Shown here: positions 11,701-25,495 of the stretch, one piece after another
Position numbering within the stretch: the first letter of the stretch is position 1
Layout of the letters: each line of letters starts with the position of its first letter
Assembly (NCBI GenBank): GCA_043381765.1
Contig: JBHJMP010000335.1
Span: 1-40,037, forward strand
Direction: 5' to 3'
Source: Collodictyon triciliatum
Taxonomy: Eukaryota; CRuMs
Length of the DNA stretch: 40,037 bases
Program-made: the position numbers and the translations under genes
Notes under the pieces: generated by a model
Seen by the model: the letters and a program-made list of their open reading frames with translations, nothing else
Databases searched by the model: none
What the model was told of the DNA's origin: nothing

Positions 11701-12130
11701 CTACTGTGGAGAGACTAGCACTGGAAAGAAGTCAGTGATAGCGAGTTGGTCAGATGGGCGACCCAAACGGTTGATTGACTGTGTGGGTAGCAGGGGTTGG
11801 ATATGCTGTGAGAGATATCGCACGACACATTCCCATATCTCTCTTCGCTTGCGGTCATACTAGCGAAGAATGGGAGCGTGTTTCAGTAGGCTGTTCAGGA
11901 AGCTGTATTGCACGAGGCTCTCAAGCATGGATGCATTGATTTCTCGTTCAATCGAATAATTAGAGCGAGAGAATGCACGCACACTCCATAAGGGCCACAG
12001 CATATGTCCCCCTGTGACTGTCCAGAGTATTCTAGAGTCGTGGGTCATTTGGTATTGTGGGCCAAACAGGATGTCAGACGCGCTGAGTCGGTTGGGAGCA
12101 TAATCAAGCTCATATTGATATATAAATATG
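11701..12130 (-). pseudogene. Decayed LINE-type retroelement tail (tentative)
   Basis: A GC-richer patch between two convergent genes carries one long minus-strand reading frame interrupted by a TAG at 11862-11860 and closed by a TAG at 11703-11701. The frame continues in register across the first stop, which is typical of decay. The segment with SASDILFGPQ, then ILWTVTGGHMLWPLWSVRA and SNYSIE resembles what follows the zinc-binding region of LINE reverse transcriptases (a Trp-rich helix then Arg/Asn/Phe/Glu). After the stop, RREIWECVVRYLSQHIQPLL reads as a helical tail. No reverse-transcriptase core, poly-A tail or target-site duplication is visible, so the assignment rests on pattern only. 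Confidence 0.4.
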
Positions 12131-12273
12131 GAACAAGTGTAATATAACTGATTTCAATATTTGGTTATTTATTTCGTCTGAAATACACACTATTCAAATA
12201 TTATCATTCATGCGACTGTTAAGTTCATTTATCTTTTGCATAGTATAAAGGCAGTTGACAGAAATGGATAAAT

Positions 12274-15632
<3,359 letters not shown>

Positions 15633-15935
15633 TGCGCGCGAGTTCCTGATTGTTCTTTGGAAGGTTTTAGAATGGATTTTGGCGATTGGTTTTCTGTGAT
15701 GACAGCAAGGCGAACCACGGCCTCTGACGCGGCTTTGCTTGGTCTCTGTAGCGATCTGTCGCGCAGATCAGAGGCTGTGATGTTATCCTCCAAATGTCAA
15801 AACTTTTCCAGATAAGGTATGGATTCTCAGCTCTCCTTTCGTGCTTTTCTTCAGGGTTTCTTTTCTCTGCTTCCGCAGCATTTTCATGCACTCCTTTTTC
15901 GGTTGTGATTATTTATTTAATCGATGTGTTTCCCA
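15633..15935. other. Spacer between RRS1 and the talin-RhoGAP gene
   Basis: 303 bases between the RRS1 stop codon and the ATG of the downstream same-strand talin-RhoGAP gene. It must hold RRS1 3' sequence and the next promoter. I see no further gene or clear signal. Confidence 0.5.
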
Positions 15936-18280
15936 TTATTTGTTCTTCTTCCTTGGCTTGTCCTTCTTCGAGGGCTTCTGTGATGTTCCGATGAAGTGGT
16001 TGGCAGCCTTTGATATCAAATAGTTGCTTTAGTAACCATCCTTCGCTTTCTCATGCCTTTGAAGCGATAATATTTTGCATAGAAATACTACCAAGTTCGG
16101 GTTTGATTAAGGAAAAGGGAAACCGAGAAACACCCTTAATTCCGTATCCCACATAAAATATTCTTTTGGGCTCCTCTCTTTACTTCCTCACTTCTCATTG
16201 TATGTGTGACGCCTCTGTGAGCAGAACAAAAGTATCTGCAAACCTTTTTGCGGTCGAGCCGAGCAGCATCGGGCCCAAGTAGGCGATTCAATACCTGCAT
16301 ATTAGACTCCTTCTCATTCCTTGAGGAATCCGCAACAGACTCGAACTAGAAGCGATTACGAAATTTAGAAGTATATACCAGTGGGTTTGATTGACTTCAT
16401 CTTGGAATTTAAAGACCCCGTAAGACGAGACCAGCGTAAATGAACCAAGAAAGATAAGAGGAGGAGAGATAAAAAAAAAAAAAGACAATTAAGCGTGATT
16501 CATCATGGTGTGTCTAAAGAAAGAAAAACCTTTTGTCGTTTGTTTGCTTCCTTATGCTCTGCTTCGTAAGGAATTCGCTTGTTGAATTTGCCGAGCGAGG
16601 CCGTGGACTTGTAAACCGAAGATATGGCAGTTTCTTGATGAAATTGAGCGGTGAGTTTGTTTATTCGTCAATGTGACACGTAAGGTAAATTCTGATACTT
16701 TTTCAGAAATCTTGATGAAAAACAAATAAATATAATCGGTCATGTGGATACCTATGTCGCTCTTGAGTTGATGTGGTGCCGGGACTTTTGTTGTTGCACC
16801 CTGGTGGGCTGGTAAATAAATTGGCGTAGATTATGTCATTAATTTACTTGAAGAAAATATCTTAATTATTGCCTTTTTTTTTTTTGCAAAACCATTCTGG
16901 CGTAAGAGTGAATAGAATCAAAACCAGCTTTCTTTCTATCTATCCCCAGCGTGTTTCTTATATTTCTATCTTCGCGTTCTTTCTGCTTATCAACACGCTC
17001 CTTCTTCTTTTTAGAGCGCTCTTCGAAAGGATCAACGACAGCTGTTTTAATATTATAAAAAGTTGAATTAGGGGCAGCAAAATTTAAAGAGCGGTAATTT
17101 TACAATTTAACTCTTATCCTTTCATTCCTTTCCTGTCTTTATATTGGTATGTTTTTTGTTAGAAACTGGATATCAAACAACCTTCTCCTGCTCTTCCCTT
17201 GTATTCAACTACCCAGTCATCTTCAACACGCTTAGCCCGACCAAGTCCCCAACGAGGAAGGTCCTTTCCTGTATTCTCGTCAAATTCCTACAAATGCCGT
17301 AATGGTATGTGAGCATTTATCTTGCTTTGCTATTTCATTATGCTTGTTTGGAACCATGAAATGCGTGTTGAATGAATTCAGATAGGAATGGAGGGATATG
17401 CAGACGAAAAAGGTCGCTTTGATATAACAAATTGTACTCGGCGACTTTGTTTCTTCTTAACGATCCCTTTTTCGAGGGCAAACTTCTCCCATTTTGTGAG
17501 TGGCTTTCCTTTAGGAATCTTTTAAATTCAAGAAAGGGAATATTAGGCTATCTGAATAGACAATCGATATTGAAATATCTGAAATACGTAGTATTCACTC
17601 ATTTGTACTAACTGAAGGAAAAAAATTATATTAAGAGGTGAAAGGGAATTATTTTTTTGAAAAGATTCATTTCAAGCTGCTTTAAAATATTTTACTGCGC
17701 AAAATTCAATGCGATTACAAATAGATTGGAAATAAAGTGCTATTTACTGGCTTTTCTCTGGGAATGACAGTTTTAGGTTCAGGCAAGGTTGCAAAAACGC
17801 CGTCATCATTTCTATCAGTAGGAAGTGAAAATATCTGATTTATCAGAAGCTGGGCATTGTCTCGGTTAAGGCTTTTCAAGTGTCCGTCAGGATCTTCCCT
17901 GCGAAAATAATAAAGAATTTGAGTTGTACAGGAGATATCATTTCTGGCAAGTAAGGGTATTTGTGTCAGGATGGTATGTTAATTTGACGGCAACTTGGAT
18001 ACGGTAAAGTGATAGTGTGTTTATGGTGCTTTTAAATACTCAACTTCTTAAATTTCTACTTAATCTGTCTTATGAATAAACCATCAAATATCATTTATAG
18101 GAAACAAGAGGAAAAGAAATATAATAACTCTTGCAATAAATGAGTTTGTTGGATTCTCAATACATAAAAGCTAGGGCATCTTACTTCAAGGCCTCTGGAT
18201 CCACAGCAGAAAGATCAAAGATGGCCATATTTCCAAGGTCATACTCCACTTGCCCATCCTTCTCTACTTCAATTAGCTTT
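15936..18280 (-). CDS. RRS1: Ribosome biogenesis regulatory protein RRS1
   Basis: RRS1 acts with RPF2 to bring the 5S RNP into pre-60S particles in the nucleolus. Nine exons join in phase: 18280-18185, 17898-17748, 17518-17438, 17287-17182, 17041-16893, 16800-16752, 16633-16530, 16345-16244, 16007-15936, about 303 residues. Family hallmarks appear in order: VEYDLGNMAIFDL, RDNAQLLINQIFSLPTDRND, LPEPKTVIPREKP, KPLTKWEKFALEKGI, EFDENTGKDLPRWGLGRAKR, DPFEERSKKKKERV, STASLGKFNKR and a Lys-rich tail. The first coding exon is not certain: the exon at 18280 begins with the third base of a codon. An ATG near 18475 spliced at a GTGTGT donor would supply a short N-terminus (MARNNT-like), but this is a guess. 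Confidence 0.9.
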
Positions 18281-18298
18281 CTAATGTGCGGTAGATAA

Positions 18299-18647
18299 TC
18301 AGAGCGTTAGAGTCTCAGTTGGCTCCTGTTGAACACAAGATAAGTTGTATTGAAAAATATCTCAGACTTGGCAGGTTCTAACTTTTCTGTCAGAATGAAG
18401 CCTTTACAGGAAACAGGCGGCCTTTATTACATCCAAAGATGAACTTGAGCGGCACACACATTGTGTTGTTCCTCGCCATCAAATACTGAAATAAGAAAGA
18501 GAAAAAAAGTAATTAAAAGAATTTGCTTACTGGGAACCCGAAAGGATCGAAGTCACGTCCATCGACACTGTTTTCGACCTTCAAGAAAAATAAAAACCTA
18601 AGACTGCGAAGAAAAGAAGAAAAGACATGTGTCTGGTTTGAAGACAT
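18299..18647 (-). CDS. Unrecognised small three-exon ORF (tentative)
   Basis: Three segments, 18647-18531, 18485-18408 and 18325-18299, join in phase with GT-AG signals to give 73 residues from an ATG to a TGA. The sequence includes a hydrophobic stretch FLRSLRFLFFLK and then VDGRDFDPFGFP; I recognise no domain. It sits directly upstream of RRS1 on the same strand and may instead be part of the RRS1 5' UTR or first exons. The first of its two introns would be only 45 bases, which weakens the model. Confidence 0.22.
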
Positions 18648-19912
18648 CTTCGAAGAAAAGCGGGGAGTTGAATTGGGGCAAAGAGCCTGTTGGGTGAGTG
18701 CGAGTTTATTTGCTGCCTCTTTCGACCCTCTCGTTTGCGTGGGGCTCTACGAGGGTAACAACTGCTCTCGCCAGAAAGGCCAAGGCAGCCAACCAGCCAG
18801 TCGTCTTCATTATCGATGATCGTACCATCTGTGGTCTGTCTGATTCTTCTTAAGATCGCTGCTTCGTGATGTACTACATATGTTGCCCACTCTGGTAAAG
18901 CATATTTATCAATTAATTTATTATTCATTATTAATTTTAGCAAATTAGAGCAAAAATTTTGCTAAATAGTATAGTTATATGAATAAATCAATAATTTCCG
19001 CATTTAAATGAGGGTGGTGCGCTATTCGCCGCTAGTCTCAGGCCGGTTTGTTTGGCTTCCTCGTCGTGCTTGCGTTGCTACAAGAAGCCCAGGAGATGAG
19101 AGTGGACGCGTATGAAAGCAGGGAAAGGTGTTAGTTCTGGTAAAAACTTTTTCTTAAATCCCTTTCCATCTTCATAAATCTCGCATCTACGGTCTTTGAT
19201 TCTGCAAGGTTGTCTACGAACACCCGCCTTTATAAAAGTGTCCGCTTGTGTGCGGCAGGCTCAAAGCTTGACTCATAAATGCACACCTACCCATCCTCTC
19301 CGCATCTACGGGATATGTAAAGCCCTAGCTACCGGTCATCAGCTGTGATTATACAGAAGGTTATCAGATAATTTATTTGCGTAAAGAGAGCAAGCATTTC
19401 GGGGAGGGGGCGATAGAAAAACGTTGTGGCCCTAGACAACGAGAGGCCCAAACGACGTTTCAAGCTCAAAATGTACAGAGTGTTATTGCAATATCAGAAA
19501 GACCTTTTCCTTGGACTTGGTTGTCTCTGGGATTATATTGCGTAGCGCGAGTGGGGCCAAAAGAGGAGAAAGGAAAAACCAACAAGATTAAGAAATGGAC
19601 ATGTTTCTATAAGCCAATCTTTCATCTACGCTATCTGTCGAACGAGAATATCCGCGACTACCGAATTCGCGGATTGCAACAAACATCCAAACTGAAGCAA
19701 GAAGGCAGAGAAGGAAGAAAAAAAAACATCAACATCAAACAGACGGTTTCGCTCCCCCACTCACCTCCAAATGAATCAGCGCCAAAGAAGGTCCCGTACA
19801 AGACGTAAACCGCTTCCCTCAGCGGCCGATCGTTCTTTCACTCAGGTTCGCAAAAGGGCAGAAGACAGACAGCGGCACAAACGCAAAGAGGCATCCAAAC
19901 AAAGGCAGAACC
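18648..19912. other. Intergenic region with unassigned coding-like pieces
   Basis: On the minus strand, 18890-18750 reads EWATYVVHHEAAILRRIRQ in an open frame. A 34-codon ORF at 18810-18706 has a signal-peptide-like start (MKTTGWLAALAFLARAVVTL). Minus 19070-18990 reads RKHDEEAKQTGLRLAANSAP after an AG acceptor. These may be exons of an unrecognised minus-strand gene, but I could not link them in phase. The rest, including a plus-strand open frame at 19377-19808, has no recognisable domain and should hold the promoter of the sugar transporter. A TATA-like TTTATAAAAG lies near 19230. Confidence 0.3.
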
Positions 19913-21395
19913 ATGCCACGAGTATTTGACTTTTCTCGTCTCTCTGCGAGGATCGAGACGGAACAGGCTGCCACTTCCGAGGCAGCACCAAAGTTTGCCC
20001 AGGGAAACCGAGTGCACGTAATATAGCACATACTGTCCTTCAAGTAGAGCCCCCCTCTAGTTTCTGTCGCTTTTATCTTTCTTTATTATTTCCATTAGCT
20101 CTTATGTTTTGTCAGTATCCTCTCCAAGACAACAGCACCCACAGCATTCTTTAGTTTCTTTAGTCATCAATATGTTCTCATGCAAGTAATCATGCTACCC
20201 ATATGTAACCTTGGCTCCGAAGGCATTGTCCATCTGCCTTCTTTATGGCTCGGCCTCCCTTTTATCAAACTTCCTGCAACGATACCTTCGCGAGGCATAC
20301 GGCTACTCCAATACTATTGAGATGACTCTTATCCAGTCTGTTCTTCTTCTTGTCATATTTTTTGGAGCCAAGCAGATGGAGTTCACTCAGTTTGAGCTAT
20401 TGCCAAAGAAGCGAATGAAGCAGGTGCTCTTGAATATCAGATATGGACTATATTTTTAGATGGGTATATGTATATACAAATTTGATTCTATTCCAGTATA
20501 TATATTTGTTTGATAATTCAACTTTCTGTTGTGTCTTTGAAACAGATAATACCACTCGTGATTTTCTTTGTTGCCAAGACCCTATTAGTCCATTATGCCC
20601 AACCACATCTTAGCATTGATTCTTTCACTATCTTTCGAAGACTTACAACCTTAATTGTCCTATGGCTAGGTTCTCAGTTTATTTATATTTAACATCCAAA
20701 CCAACCTATCATATGGTATACACTTTTTTGTGGGATTTTCATTAGAATTTACAAGATTCTTAATGTAAAATCATACAGAAATAGTATTTCTTGGATCGCA
20801 GCCGCCGACAATCATGCATTACTGCATCATCCTTCTGGTCTCTAGTACCATGGTAACTGATTGGGCTGGTCTCTCATGGGACTATAAAGGAATCAGTCTC
20901 GTTCTTGCTGGGGATGTTTCTATTGCAGCCGAGCTTGTTTGGGCACACAAATACCTCCACATCGACCAGACATCAGACTCGGCCTCTTTACTATGGAGCT
21001 GCCACCTGTTATCGCTGCCCCTACTTTCAATTGCGTGGGGGCTGTCTGCCTCGCCCATCGTGCCCGTCCCTGAAAAATTGGCTCTTGATGCAGCTCGGAA
21101 TCAGGATGGAGTTCATTTCATGTATATTGCATTCGTTTGTGCTGTGAGCATGCTTGTGGTCCGAGTCGCTACGATTTGGTGCATTGAATCGACAAGCTCC
21201 TTGACAACCTCTGTCGTGGGAAATGTGAAGCATCTCTTTTCGTGGATTATTAGAGAATTGCTATTTCCAACATTTGTATTCGTAGACATCCGAATAGCAG
21301 CAGCAGCCCTAGTGAACCTTTTGGCAGTAATAGGCTACGCTTATCTTGTTGTTCTTGAAGAGCCGAGCGAAACCAAGCTTGCGTGGTATACTTGA
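19913..21395 (+). CDS. SLC35D-like nucleotide-sugar transporter
   Basis: Four exons join in phase: 19913-20017, 20223-20423, 20546-20669, 20785-21395, about 346 residues. This is a multi-pass DMT-superfamily protein that would exchange a nucleotide sugar for a nucleoside monophosphate across the Golgi or ER membrane. The core shows ALSICLLYGSASLLSNFLQ (helix 1), IIPLVIFFVAKT, FTIFRRLTTLIVLWL, TDWAGLSWDYKGISLVLAGD and the diagnostic SSLTTSVVGNVKHLFSWII near helix 9, followed by a last helix and a short C-terminus. The LTTSVVGNVK motif is that of the SLC35D/VRG4 group; I cannot tell which sugar is carried. The N-terminal 35 residues are soluble. It may supply substrate to the two transferase-like genes in this window, though that is only inference. 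Confidence 0.85.
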
Positions 21396-22088
21396 AACCA
21401 CGGAAAGGCTATGCGATGAGGACTTTCTCGTCTCAAGACCATCTTAAAATCTGGAGATTGATAAGTCATATCCTATCCTTCCTCTTTTTCTTTTTCACTC
21501 CCACTTTTTCTTCATCTTTTTTTTTAAAAAAAAAAATTCTTAAGAAAAAGCAATCATAATTCGATGATTTTGTCCAACTAATAAAACTTAAATCAGACTC
21601 TCTTCGCTGGCGAACATTTTATTATTCTCGGGAAAGCTGTATTTGGTGCGAATTTAGGTGAAAGCTAGGTGGTGTGTGTTGCCGTTTATTTTAATTTCCG
21701 GATTTGGACATGGCGACTTGTCCCTGATTTCAGCGAACAGGATTATTCCTTCGCCGAAATGAAGTACCGAAAGTCATCAAGAGGCGCGGGTACAAAAGAT
21801 GTATGGCGAAGAAAGCAGGCATTTGTCGCGTTCCTATGGCGCAAGTAATTCTGTGAGCCTCCTTCATACCTTTGTGCAAAACGGTGCTTCACGGGCAAAC
21901 GAATGTCTCTGTCCGAGGAGTAAAAAGCTTGGCTGTGTTGATGTGGTCTATACATACTGTTTTAACAAAGAATTATAAGAATATCAAGAATTACAATTCA
22001 AGAAAGGCCTACTTCTTTACATTTTTTTTTTTATCAAAGACTTCTTGATTTATAAATTTATCTCTCATTTAATTTTTTTTATTTATTT
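21396..22088. other. Intergenic region
   Basis: Spacer between the transporter and the pseudokinase gene, both on plus. It contains T-rich tracts at 21490-21530 and 22020-22085. A minus-strand open frame at 21743-21955 has no recognisable domain. No gene is called. Confidence 0.5.
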
Positions 22089-24773
22089 ATGAATAGAAAC
22101 AAGATAGCGCGAGAAAAAAAAACAACTTGTGATTTGCATTTGTCAATGGACAGCGCTTTGAAATCTATGTCGACGAATTTGTCCGCACTTAAGGCGAATA
22201 CTACCAAACCGGCTCAAAGCAGGAAAAGATGTGCGGGACTGTACAAGCGTTTCATGGAGGTCAAGAATCTTGCAGAGACTGAGGACTGGAGAGAAAAGCT
22301 GAATGATGAGTATGTCGAGTTTTTGAACAAGTTTAACTCAATTATCAAAAATGCGTCCAGGGTAGCCTTAAAGTATCGAGTCCAAAAAAACATGCACAAG
22401 TGGAGTGAGCTCTTTGGAGTTCAAGATGAGTTTCAAGTGGTACACAACGAGCTCAGGGACTTGCTCTTAAGTTACGGAATGTCCGATGGCGAGAGTGAAT
22501 ACACTGAGTATACGCAAGAAAAGATTGATGACCTGGACGAGATGGAAACCATGCTGCATACAATATTGCGAAGTCCTGGTCGCATAACAGCACTTCACAC
22601 AAACACGGACGAAATTGAGCGAGGACTTCATATGGTTCAGGTCCAAAAAGGGATGTCTGTCTCCTCCGTACAAGCAGCGGATATTGAGATTTTGGATCGT
22701 CTGTCTCACGGACACGAGAAAGATGTGTTTAAAGCGGTTTGGAAGACCTCTTTAGTTTGTATTTACAAGTATGAGCGACATAAAGTCGATTGGTACGACG
22801 CACGTCTGTCTAAACTCTTGAAAGACCTGCCGGTGTATCCAAAACTCCGACATCCCAATGTTGTCGACTTTTATGGAATTCGTACGGAGGAAAATGAGGT
22901 GCATGTTGTCTTGGAATACGTAAGGGATGGACCGTTAAGGAACAGCGTGAGACGATTTTTTGAGTTTGGCCGAGTACCCAATGAGGTAATGTTGTCGTAC
23001 AGTTTGGATATCGTGGAAGGGGCGATGCATTTGCATAGCACAGCACCCTTTGCGTACAGCGACAACTTGGGACTCGACACCATATATGTGGTGAACGGGC
23101 GGTGCAAAATTTTGGCCATCCAATTCCAGCGCGACCAAATGGTGAGCGAGTCGAGGGAGGCCACGGAAGACTACTCTGAATCTGCACTGGGGATTCTGTC
23201 ACCATCGTCATCGGCCACGGAGGAAGGCGTAGGAGACTCATCGAGTGCACTGAATGCCACAGCCTCCACAGCATCAGCAAGTGCCGTTCACGGAAACACT
23301 GTGGCCACAGCCATGGCCGCCCCAGCAGCCGACAGCAGCACGCACGGAGCGGAAGAGCCGACAGCGGTAGGGAACGAGGGGAAGGAGAAGGAGAAAGAGA
23401 AGGAGAAGACGGTGGTCTACAAAGTATCCCTGATGATGTGGCAGATGCTGTGCGGGGTGGAGACGACGCCGTGGGACTCCAGCCTGCCAGACGAGATTGC
23501 CGCAAGCATGGCGCAGGTGATCAACCAAGGGCTCAGCGCATCGCCCGGGGAGCGACCCACGCTGCGGGAGCTGCGGCGACAACTTTCGGAGGAGGCGCGG
23601 ACCGTGCTGCTGGGGTCGCGGGCGGTGCGGGACGAACTGCGGGAGACACGCAGGGCACTGGGCGAGGCCACGGCCGAGAAGGCACGGCTGCAGCGGGAGG
23701 CCGGGGAGCGCGATGGGGCTGCGAAGCGCCGTGCAGACGCGCTGGAGCGGGAGGTGGCTGACGCACGGACACGCCGCCGACTGCCCCGCACCACGCTGTG
23801 CCTCGCGCTGCAGGACGGATCCGTCGCCGCCTGGGACGCGGATGCGGATGCGGATGCGGATGCAGAGCTGGCGCGGGTGTCTGCGGCGGACCTGTGGGGC
23901 GCTGCGCCGCGCGTGTGCACCGTCCGCACCCGGGCAGGCCATGCGCGTGCGCTGATCTACCGCGCCGGCGCGGGTGTGGTCTGGGACGTCGGCACGGGCG
24001 GACGCACGCCACTGCACCGCGGCCGGGCAGCCGCACACATCAGCGCGGCGGTTGCGCTGCGCCCGGGGATCCTGGCCACCGGCGAGGCAGACGGGGCCCT
24101 CCGGCTCTGGGACGCAGACACCGGCGCAGCCGTCGCGGCGGATCGGGCCGCACACACGCCCTGCACGTCGCGCGTGGATGCGGTTGCGGCCGTCGCGGGC
24201 GGGCACGCGCTCGCAGCTGTGGCCGGGGAGGTCCTGACCCTGTGGGACGCGGCCGCCGCAAAGGCTGTGCGCTCGCTCGCGACAGGCCCGGCTCTGGCAG
24301 TGGCGGTGGCTGCGGCTGCGGCTGCCGGGGACCACGGCGCGCACCTGCTGCTGACTGCCGCGGCGGACGGGGCCCTTGCGCTGTGGGACCCCCGCGCGTG
24401 GTTCCGGACGTGTGCGGCCCGTGTGCGGGTGTGGGGCGGGATCCGCGGGGCCCACGCGGCTGCGCCTGTGGCTGAGTCTGTGGCTGTCCTCACCGGCGAC
24501 GGCGCTGTTGCGCTGTGGGACCTCCGCGCCCCGGCGGCAGTGGTTCGGCACCCGTGCGCGGTGTGGGCAACGCCTGCGGCCCCCGCAACCCCGCAGACGC
24601 CCGCGGATCTGCTGCTCCTGCCGTGGCGCTCCCGTCTGCACTATGCGGCTGTGGCGCCCTCCGGCGGCGTTGCGCTGGTCTCGGCGGACGGTCCTGTGTG
24701 CCACGTCCACACGCTGGCGGCCCGCCTCTCCCTGGCCGACGGGCCTGCCGTTGTGGCTGACCTGCCCCTGTGA
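22089..24773 (+). CDS. MLKL-like helical bundle / pseudokinase / WD40 protein
   Basis: Single exon, 894 residues, unusual among intron-rich neighbours. Residues ~35-185 are helical and resemble the MLKL/HeLo-like four-helix bundle plus brace (RCAGLYKRFMEVKNL, KLNDEYVEFLNKFNSIIKNA, NELRDLLLSYGM). Residues ~195-500 form a TKL-type kinase fold with degraded motifs: SHGHEKDVF replaces the glycine loop, VCIYK shifts the VAIK lysine, AYSDNLGLD replaces HRDLxxxN, and no DFG follows ILAIQF. The fold is supported by HPNVVDFYG, VHVVLEYVRDGPL and ERPTLREL, so it is probably a pseudokinase. A low-complexity insert (~365-435) interrupts it. A coiled coil (~510-570) leads into a C-terminal propeller with repeated GSVAAWD, GALRLWD, GALALWD and GAVALWD blades. 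The last ~450 codons are very GC-rich. The start could also be the ATG at 22146. The role, by analogy, is signal-gated scaffold or membrane executioner; unproven. Confidence 0.7.
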   Translation: MNRNKIAREKKTTCDLHLSMDSALKSMSTNLSALKANTTKPAQSRKRCAGLYKRFMEVKNLAETEDWREKLNDEYVEFLNKFNSIIKNASRVALKYRVQKNMHKWSELFGVQDEFQVVHNELRDLLLSYGMSDGESEYTEYTQEKIDDLDEMETMLHTILRSPGRITALHTNTDEIERGLHMVQVQKGMSVSSVQAADIEILDRLSHGHEKDVFKAVWKTSLVCIYKYERHKVDWYDARLSKLLKDLPVYPKLRHPNVVDFYGIRTEENEVHVVLEYVRDGPLRNSVRRFFEFGRVPNEVMLSYSLDIVEGAMHLHSTAPFAYSDNLGLDTIYVVNGRCKILAIQFQRDQMVSESREATEDYSESALGILSPSSSATEEGVGDSSSALNATASTASASAVHGNTVATAMAAPAADSSTHGAEEPTAVGNEGKEKEKEKEKTVVYKVSLMMWQMLCGVETTPWDSSLPDEIAASMAQVINQGLSASPGERPTLRELRRQLSEEARTVLLGSRAVRDELRETRRALGEATAEKARLQREAGERDGAAKRRADALEREVADARTRRRLPRTTLCLALQDGSVAAWDADADADADAELARVSAADLWGAAPRVCTVRTRAGHARALIYRAGAGVVWDVGTGGRTPLHRGRAAAHISAAVALRPGILATGEADGALRLWDADTGAAVAADRAAHTPCTSRVDAVAAVAGGHALAAVAGEVLTLWDAAAAKAVRSLATGPALAVAVAAAAAAGDHGAHLLLTAAADGALALWDPRAWFRTCAARVRVWGGIRGAHAAAPVAESVAVLTGDGAVALWDLRAPAAVVRHPCAVWATPAAPATPQTPADLLLLPWRSRLHYAAVAPSGGVALVSADGPVCHVHTLAARLSLADGPAVVADLPL

Positions 24774-24919
24774 GCTCCTGCGCCGGCTGCGCGCCTCAAC
24801 ACCACACTGCATTGCATTGCATGGCATTGCACTCCCAACGAGATGGTGTGCGCAACAAAGAGCACACTTCTAAAGATCCGGTTGGTATCTTTGTTTTTAG
24901 TGTTTCTCTGTCTGTTTGG

Positions 24920-24953
<34 letters not shown>

Positions 24954-25495
24954 TGTGCCCTTTTGTTCCATTTCAGATACAACCGCGGAAATGATTCGGT
25001 GGGGGTATATATATGTGTATGCCTCGAATATATCTCGTCCTTGCTTCCTTGTTGGGCGAAAGCGCGGGCAAAGAGGAAAAGCTGCTTCGAGTTGTGTATG
25101 TCGCAGGAATGTGTCAGAGAGGCCAGAAGGGATCGAAAAGCAAGGGTGCCGGATACCTTTTGGCTCTGCCTTTGTGCCTACTCTCTATTATTTATTTATT
25201 TATTTGTTCCTTTTTCCTTTTATCATTACTGTTCTCTATTTGCTTACCCTTTCACTCAGCCTCCCTCCAATTTTTCTTCTGTTCCTCTTTCTTTCCTCAA
25301 AACGAGCTGTTTCTTGCGGTTGATCAGATCTTGCGCCGCGATCGTGGGCGTTGATCAGGCGTCTGCTGTGATCGGTTTGAACAGAGCTTGCGTGTCTTTG
25401 ATCGAGAATATTTTTTTTTTGGTCGCCGGCTATGTGTTTGATCTAAGTTGATTTCTCTCTGCGGGTGAAGCGCGATCCCAAAGCCAACCGAAAGC
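24774..25495. other. Intergenic region with (TGTC)n repeat
   Basis: Spacer between two plus-strand genes and 5' flank of the Rab gene. It carries a tetranucleotide repeat at 24921-24952 and T-rich tracts. Open frames here come from low complexity and show no domain. Confidence 0.55.
24921..24952. repeat. (TGTC)n microsatellite
   Basis: Eight tandem TGTC units, 147 bases after the stop codon of the pseudokinase/WD40 gene. Confidence 0.9.

Noticed and set aside
18706-18810. 34-residue ORF with a signal-peptide-like start
   Set aside because: Too short alone, no in-phase downstream exon found, and hydrophobic short ORFs are expected by chance. It is noted only in the region entry.
19377-19808. 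143-codon plus-strand open frame upstream of the transporter
   Set aside because: No domain, mixed composition and no in-phase link to the transporter exon at 19913. It is probably 5' flanking sequence.
23274-24827. Long minus-strand open frame (about 517 codons) opposite the pseudokinase/WD40 gene
   Set aside because: It is a by-product of the very GC-rich sense strand, which lacks stop codons in several frames. Its product is low-complexity Arg/Pro/Gly-rich with no domain.
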